A stretch of 10,003 bases of DNA from Candidatus Bathycorpusculum sp. (GTDB lineage Archaea; Thermoproteota; Bathyarchaeia; Bathyarchaeales; Bathycorpusculaceae), in NCBI GenBank assembly GCA_009779045.1, contig WREZ01000032.1, forward strand, positions 1 to 10,003. The letters are read 5' to 3'. The notes beneath the pieces are model-generated. The model searched no databases and had not been told where the DNA came from. It saw only the letters and a list, made by a program, of their open reading frames with translations. Each line of letters begins with the position of its first letter. Position 1 is the first letter of the stretch. Shown piece by piece: positions 6,516-10,003 of the stretch. Made by a program: the position numbers and the translations under genes.

Positions 6516-6541
6516 CCGTAACTCTGCATTTTTACCCCCAT
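6516..6541 (+). repeat. Left terminal inverted repeat of IS-B
   Basis: Outer block CCGTAACT (6516-6523) and inner block TTACCCCCAT (6532-6541), separated by eight bases that are poorly conserved at the other end. The two-block form fits an outer cleavage region plus an inner transposase-binding region; that division of roles is inferred from other insertion sequences. Confidence 0.8.
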
Positions 6542-6593
6542 AAAAATTAAGTAACACCCAATACTGACTCCGTTTGAACATTAGAACACAAAT

Positions 6594-6626
6594 CTTAAAT
6601 ATAGTTACCCCCATAATTACCCCCAT
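6594..6626 (+). promoter_or_regulatory. IS-B transposase promoter with two copies of the inner end motif
   Basis: CTTAAATATAG (6594-6604) is a good TATA box 21-31 bases before the ATG at 6625, so the message is probably leaderless. The inner terminal-repeat block TTACCCCCAT occurs twice directly after it, at 6605-6614 and 6617-6626, the second running into the ATG. Transposase bound to these copies would cover its own transcription start. Confidence 0.6.
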
Positions 6627-6671
6627 GAAAAACGTCCCCCAAACAATACAAACAACCTACCAACAAATAAA
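6625..6671 (+). pseudogene. Detached N-terminal 16 codons of the IS-B transposase
   Basis: From ATG at 6625 the frame reads M-K-N-V-P-Q-T-I-Q-T-T-Y-Q-Q-I and two bases of the next codon, ending exactly at the left edge of IS-A. Joining 6671 to 8393 (removing IS-A and one ATAAA copy) restores a Lys codon and continues in frame with Q-Q-Q-N-T-R-L-E-L and on to the stop at 9795-9797. The ATG lies 26 bases after the centre of a TATA box, so this was the original start. Confidence 0.75.
6667..6671 (+). repeat. Left target-site duplication of IS-A (ATAAA)
   Basis: ATAAA immediately before CCGTAG of IS-A, repeated immediately after its right end at 8388-8392. Five bases suits the IS1634 group. Confidence 0.75.
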
Positions 6672-6701
6672 CCGTAGTTCCCGGGCAGATTTTCTAACCA
6701 C
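6672..6701 (+). repeat. Left terminal inverted repeat of IS-A
   Basis: Starts CCGTAGTTCCCGGG and ends with TTTTCTAACCAC. It matches the reverse complement of 8358-8387 at 28 of 30 positions, with mismatches at repeat positions 15 and 18. The inner part carries TTCTAACC (6692-6699), which recurs near the transposase start. Confidence 0.9.
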
Positions 6702-6846
6702 CATAATCACCACATAACAAAAACACTTCAAAAACAACCCCATTTACAAAAAAACACTTTTAACAAACCCCTCCACAACAACGAAAAACAATAAATAAAA
6801 CCAAGCGGTTAGAACCTATACAATTCTAACCACAAAGGCAAAAACA
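6702..6846 (+). promoter_or_regulatory. IS-A leader region with TATA-like box
   Basis: 145 bases between the left end repeat and the transposase ATG, strongly A- and C-rich with no reading frame of note. ATAAATAAA (6791-6799) is a plausible TATA box; transcription would start near 6820, inside the palindrome at 6807-6831. AAAGG (6835-6839) is a weak ribosome-binding match before the ATG at 6847. Confidence 0.45.
6807..6831. promoter_or_regulatory. Palindromic operator candidate carrying the IS-A end motif
   Basis: GGTTAGAA (6807-6814) and TTCTAACC (6824-6831) form a perfect 8-base inverted repeat around nine bases. The same eight-base motif lies in both terminal repeats (6692-6699 and, inverted, 8360-8367). 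It lies just downstream of the TATA-like box and over the predicted transcription start, so it could be a site where the transposase represses its own gene. It could also fold as an RNA hairpin in the leader. Confidence 0.55.
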
Positions 6847-8346
6847 ATGTTCATCGCATACGACACCAAAAACAAAACACAATACGCCAAACTATGCACC
6901 ACAAAAAGAAACGGCACACAAACAACAAAAACCTACCAAAACCTCGGCAAAGTACTAGACAAACAACAAGGCATCTACCAAAACAAACAAAGAGGCATCT
7001 TTACATACAACCTAAAAACCAACACCTACAACAACCCACCACCACAATACGTCCCACCACCAAAAAAACACAAAAAACAACCCCTCATCCTAGACTTCGG
7101 AGACACCTACTTCCTAGACACCTTCATCAAAACCAACAACAACCTACACACCCCAATACAAGCAATAGAATACGGAAACCCCGACACCCTAAACGCCATG
7201 ATAGCCTACTACACCCTATCCAACATGGCAAACTGCCACGCCCAAGACTGGTACGAAGGCAACTACGCCCGCATACTATACCCCAAAGCCAACCTAACCA
7301 GCCAAAGAATAAGCGACTTTCTCGCCACCATAGGAGAAGAACAAAACCAAAGAAAATTCTTCCAAAAATACATAAAACTATTAGAACAAACAGGAATAGA
7401 CACCTCAAACATACTAATTGACGACTCAGGTCTACCCAATAACATCCATTTCCCCCTATCAGCCATAAGAAACCATAAAGGTGAAATCAAAAACGAAGCT
7501 CGACTCATATATGTAACGCAGCAAAACACAGGTCTTCCAATTTACTTCCGATACTGCCCGGGAAACGTTATTGATGCTTCAACTTTGATTCGTTGTCTGG
7601 CGGAATTAAAAGAGCAAGGGATTAATACAAAATTTTCCATCCTCGATGCAAGATATTATACGGATGAAAACATTAAAGAATTGTTTGCTAACAAGATTTC
7701 GTTTCTTACCCGGCTTAGAGAGAATCGGGTGTTGTATAAGGAGCTTGTTTTGGAGCATCTTGGGGTTCTTGAGCGGCGGGAAAATCTTGTGGAGTATAAT
7801 GGTCGGTATGTGTATTTGAAGTGTGTTTCGTGTGAGTTGGTTGGGCATAGGGCGTATGCGTATGTTGGTTTAGATGTTGAGCGGAGGTCTTTGGAGATGC
7901 AGAATACTTTTCGAAGGGCTAAGGATCAAAAGTTGGATGTTGGGCAGGTGTATGATGTTATAGCGGGTCAGGGGGTGTTTGTTTTGGTTTCTTCTCGTCG
8001 TATAGCGTTAGATAAGGTGCTTCCTTTGTATTATACTAGGCAGCAGATTGAGCAGGTGTTTGATATTGGGAAGAATTATGCTGATTTGTTGCCTTTGCGT
8101 GTGGCGTCTGAGGAGGCTTTTCGGGGGCATTTGTTTTTGACGTTTGTTGTGACGGTGGTGTTTAAGTTGTTGCAGGATGCTTTGAGGGGGTCTGCTGTGT
8201 CGCCTTTGTCTTTGTTTTTTGTTTTGCGTAATCAGAAGTGTAAGGTGTATGATACTAGGGTTATTACGCAGGAGGTGTTTAAGAAGGCTAATGATTGTTA
8301 TCGTTTGTTTGGTATGAAGTGTCCTGTTTCTATTTCTCGTGAGTAA
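6847..8346 (+). CDS. IS-A transposase, DDE type (IS4 superfamily, IS1634-like)
   Basis: 499 residues. The catalytic triad is visible: first Asp in I-L-I-D-D-S-G-L-P (D192/D193), second Asp in S-I-L-D267-A-R-Y-Y, and Glu in the IS4 signature Y-x2-R-x3-E402-x6-K (Y-Y-T-R-Q-Q-I-E-Q-V-F-D-I-G-K). It would cut both ends of the element and join them to a new target. All motifs are intact, so the gene looks functional. Composition is odd: codons up to about 7430 are almost all A/C, while those after about 7690 are mostly G/T, so the N-terminal half is rich in Lys, Asn, Thr, Gln and Pro and the C-terminal half in Val, Leu, Phe and Gly. The stop is 11 bases before the right end repeat. The IS-B remnant frame begins two bases after the stop. 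Confidence 0.93.
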   Translation: MFIAYDTKNKTQYAKLCTTKRNGTQTTKTYQNLGKVLDKQQGIYQNKQRGIFTYNLKTNTYNNPPPQYVPPPKKHKKQPLILDFGDTYFLDTFIKTNNNLHTPIQAIEYGNPDTLNAMIAYYTLSNMANCHAQDWYEGNYARILYPKANLTSQRISDFLATIGEEQNQRKFFQKYIKLLEQTGIDTSNILIDDSGLPNNIHFPLSAIRNHKGEIKNEARLIYVTQQNTGLPIYFRYCPGNVIDASTLIRCLAELKEQGINTKFSILDARYYTDENIKELFANKISFLTRLRENRVLYKELVLEHLGVLERRENLVEYNGRYVYLKCVSCELVGHRAYAYVGLDVERRSLEMQNTFRRAKDQKLDVGQVYDVIAGQGVFVLVSSRRIALDKVLPLYYTRQQIEQVFDIGKNYADLLPLRVASEEAFRGHLFLTFVVTVVFKLLQDALRGSAVSPLSLFFVLRNQKCKVYDTRVITQEVFKKANDCYRLFGMKCPVSISRE

Positions 8347-8357
8347 TTTTGGAATTT

Positions 8358-8387
8358 GTGGTTAGAAAAACTACCCGGGAACTACGG
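8358..8387 (-). repeat. Right terminal inverted repeat of IS-A
   Basis: Read on the minus strand it begins CCGTAGTTCCCGGG and matches the left repeat at 28 of 30 positions. It contains GGTTAGAA (plus strand 8360-8367). It is read through in frame by the displaced IS-B transposase frame. Confidence 0.9.
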
Positions 8388-8392
8388 ATAAA
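8388..8392 (+). repeat. Right target-site duplication of IS-A (ATAAA)
   Basis: ATAAA directly after the right end of IS-A; the partner copy is 6667-6671. Confidence 0.75.
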
Positions 8393-9787
8393 ACAACAAC
8401 AAAACACACGCCTAGAACTACGAAACATAAAAAACCACTACTACATCTACAAAGCACAAAACCACTACAACAAACAAACCAAACAATCCCAAAAAACAAC
8501 ACAACTCATAGGCAAAATAACACCCGACGGCCAATACCACCCCAAACAAACCAAAAAAACAACACCAAAAACCACAACCACCAAAACCTACCAATACGCA
8601 AACTCAGAACTCCTCCTCCAACTCTCAAAAGACCTACAACAAACCACCACAAACCTACCCTACAAAGACGAACTCTTAGCACTCTCCATCACACGTGCCA
8701 TACACCCAACACCCATCCGCCTAACACAAACCGCCTACAACGACCTCTACACCTCAACAAAAACAAACCTAAACCTCACACCAAAAAACATCACCAACAT
8801 CCTCACAACAATAGGAGAAAACATAGAAGAAACCTACAATCTATTCCACAACCTAACACCAGATGGCGGCATGCTATTCTACGATCTCACATCAATACTA
8901 TCCCAAAGCAAACGCTTACTGCTCGCAGAAAAAGGCTACAACCCAGACTGGGAACAAACCGGACAAATAAAAGTAGCCCTAGCCTTCTCCACTACAACAC
9001 ATCTACCCGTAGCAATAGACGTTTTTTATGGCTCACTAAAAGAAGTAAAGATTCTCAAATATTTCAAAGAACATTACAAGCGGTCTGATCTTGGGTTTAT
9101 TATGGATCGTGGGTTTAATTCTTATGAGTTGCTTTTGGAGTTGAAAAAGGCCGGTATTCATTATATTGTGCCGTTGATGAAAAATTCACAGTTTTTGCCT
9201 CCGTCTGTTCAGTTGTCAGGTGTGTTTGAGTATGGTGGTAAAAAGAAGAAGCGCCGTGTGATTGCTTGTGATAAGGTGTGTTGTGGGGAGTATGGGTTTT
9301 TGTATTTGTTTAAGGATCCTTCTTTGGGAAAGTTGGCTGATGAGCATTTGCTTGGGTTGGTGTTTAAGGAAAAGTTGTCTATGGAGGAGTATTATTTTGA
9401 GGTGCGGTTGGCGGGTGTGTTTGGGGTGTTGTCGGATTTGGATGTTGAGCCGCGGGTTGTGTTTGAGCAGTATAAGGCTAGGGAGGAGATTGAGCAGGCT
9501 TTTGATTATTTGAAGAATGATTTGGAGGCTGATCGGTCGTGTTTGGGGTGTGATTTGGCTGTTAGGGGTTTTTTTGTTGTTGTGTTTTTGGCTTTGCGTT
9601 TGTATTTTAAGATTTTGGGGCGTTTGCGTGAGAAGGAGTTGGTTGGTGTGGTGTCTGTTAGGGAGGTGTTGTTTGTGCTTTCTAAGGTGCGTATGATTGT
9701 TGAGTCTGGTGGTTGTGAGTATTTGTGTGTTTTGCCAAAGAAGGCTGAGCAGATTTTGGAGGTGTTTTCAGATTTGGTTAAAACCTC

Positions 9788-9813
9788 ATGGGGGTAACTT
9801 GGAAAAGTTACGG
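9788..9813 (-). repeat. Right terminal inverted repeat of IS-B
   Basis: Inverted copy of 6516-6541, with outer block CCGTAACT and inner block TTACCCCCAT (minus strand). The inner block, ATGGGGGTAA on the plus strand at 9788-9797, also encodes the last two residues and stop codon of the IS-B transposase. Confidence 0.8.
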
Positions 9814-9819
9814 TTTTAA
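9814..9819 (+). repeat. Right target-site duplication of IS-B (TTTTAA)
   Basis: TTTTAA directly after CCGTAAC (inverted) of the right end; the partner copy is 6510-6515. Confidence 0.75.
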
Positions 9820-9822
9820 ACC

Positions 9823-9836
9823 GTTTTTCAAAAAAC
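9823..9836. terminator. T5/A6 palindrome right of IS-B
   Basis: GTTTTTCAAAAAAC has six-base inverted arms around CA. Together with TGTTTTTTG at 6490-6498 it forms the arms of a larger inverted repeat that would be contiguous if IS-B were removed. It resembles the palindrome between the convergent genes at 3084-3101. Confidence 0.4.
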
Positions 9837-9872
9837 AGCCATGTTCTTAAAATATTTTCGCCACCTAGCATA

Positions 9873-9887
9873 ATTTTTTCAAAAAAT
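9873..9887. terminator. T6/A6 palindrome in the right flank
   Basis: ATTTTTTCAAAAAAT has perfect seven-base arms around a single C. It offers a six-T run on both strands and is a candidate bidirectional terminator. Confidence 0.4.
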
Positions 9888-10003
9888 AGGACATTAGTTT
9901 CTGTATCGCTGCATGTTGTGGTCTTGACAAAGGTTAGAGGTATTACGCAGTCTAAAAGGACAAAACAAAATTACTGTATAAACATAGCGCATAATTATAA
10001 AAA
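9888..10003 (+). other. Right-edge intergenic sequence, no gene seen
   Basis: No open frame with a family signature on either strand. TATA-like stretches occur at 9974-9983 (around TGTATAAACA) and 9995-10003 (around TTATAAAA), so a rightward gene may begin just beyond the window. No tRNA-like fold was recognised. Confidence 0.3.

Larger units (their letters stand above)
6672..8387 (+). mobile_element. IS-A: inner IS4-superfamily (IS1634-like) insertion sequence, intact
   Basis: 1716 bases bounded by 30-base inverted repeats (28 of 30 identical) that begin CCGTAGTTCCCGGG, and by ATAAA on both sides. It holds one intact transposase gene of 499 residues. It sits inside the transposase gene of IS-B, so it arrived later. 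Nearly identical ends, the exact duplication and the intact gene suggest a recent, possibly still mobile, copy. Confidence 0.92.
8349..9797 (+). pseudogene. IS-B transposase, DDE type, N-terminus displaced by IS-A (possible chimeric ORF)
   Basis: From 8393 this is residues 17 to 483 of the original IS-B transposase. Its triad is intact: D179 in L-F-Y-D-L-T-S, D253 in I-M-D-R-G-F and E382 in Y-K-A-R-E-E-I-E-Q-A-F-D-Y-L-K, the Y-(2)-R-(3)-E-(6)-K signature (numbering from TTG 8349). The first 16 codons lie beyond IS-A at 6625-6671. The right end of IS-A happens to stay open in the same frame, so a TTG at 8349 could add 13 foreign residues and give 482 residues in all. GTGAG at 8339-8343 lies five bases before that TTG, and the IS-A transposase stop is two bases away, so re-initiation is conceivable. 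I call it a pseudogene because its own start is gone, but the catalytic part could still be made. It shows the same mid-gene switch from A/C to G/T codons, near 9020-9085. Confidence 0.85.
6516..9813 (+). mobile_element. IS-B: outer IS4-superfamily (IS1634-like) insertion sequence, interrupted by IS-A
   Basis: The ends are inverted repeats starting CCGTAACT and flanked by the 6-base duplication TTTTAA. The repeat is bipartite: CCGTAACT, eight variable bases, then TTACCCCCAT; 20 of 26 positions match between 6516-6541 and 9788-9813. Without IS-A and one ATAAA copy the element is 1577 bases with a single transposase gene of 484 codons including the stop. Length, inverted ends, duplication size and the Y-(2)-R-(3)-E-(6)-K signature of the product fit the IS1634 group. 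It lies in the intergenic space after the gene at 5988 and does not break a recognisable host gene. Confidence 0.88.

Noticed and set aside
6666..6671. Six-base target duplication for IS-A
   Set aside because: Left flank is AATAAA and right flank is ATAAAA, so only five bases (ATAAA) match directly; the five-base version also restores the IS-B frame.
6894..7421. 175-codon plus-strand frame rich in His, Arg, Pro and Gln
   Set aside because: It is a shifted reading of the A/C-rich first half of the IS-A transposase; the other frame carries the intact DDE protein.
9506..9871. 121-codon minus-strand frame antisense to the IS-B transposase end
   Set aside because: It overlaps the catalytic Y-R-E-K region, crosses the element boundary, and is rich in Lys/Thr/Asn as expected from reading an A/C-rich strand.
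1..10003. CRISPR array, tRNA, rRNA or C/D-box RNA
   Set aside because: No regularly spaced repeats, tRNA-like folds or paired C and D boxes outside coding sequence were seen by eye.

Overview
The window comes from an AT-rich archaeal chromosome. Archaeal-type S6e, aIF2-gamma with its zinc ribbon, Rpo7, Spt4, the archaeal dephospho-CoA kinase, S24e and S27ae occur together, and several start codons sit about 25-30 bases behind TATA-like boxes, as expected for archaea. The lineage is not proven here. The gene mix and base composition would suit a mesophilic TACK archaeon such as Bathyarchaeia; that is inference.

Layout. Positions 1-780 (minus strand) hold the 5' part of an MFS transporter that runs off the left edge. 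A 446-base divergent intergenic region follows. Positions 1227-5931 carry the information-processing cluster: rps6e, aIF2-gamma, a Nudix hydrolase on the opposite strand, an FCF1-like PIN protein, rpo7, spt4, dephospho-CoA kinase, rps24e and rps27ae. The PIN-rpo7-spt4 and rps24e-rps27ae genes touch or overlap by 1-4 bases, so they are probably co-transcribed and translationally coupled. A conserved-looking protein of unknown function (5988-6419) ends the host gene block.

Positions 6510-9819 are a nested pair of DDE (IS4-superfamily, IS1634-like) insertion sequences. The outer element (call it IS-B, 6516-9813, 6-bp target duplication TTTTAA) is itself interrupted 16 codons into its transposase gene by the inner element (IS-A, 6672-8387, 5-bp target duplication ATAAA). 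Removing IS-A and one ATAAA copy restores an uninterrupted 483-residue reading frame that starts at 6625 behind a TATA box.

Two things stand out in the elements. First, each one switches at its midpoint from extreme A+C richness to extreme G+T richness on the same strand, within a single gene. Second, the inner block of each element's terminal inverted repeat reappears twice over its own transposase promoter and start, which suggests self-regulation. The remaining right flank (9820-10003) shows no gene, only short T/A palindromes resembling bidirectional terminators and a TATA-like sequence at the edge.
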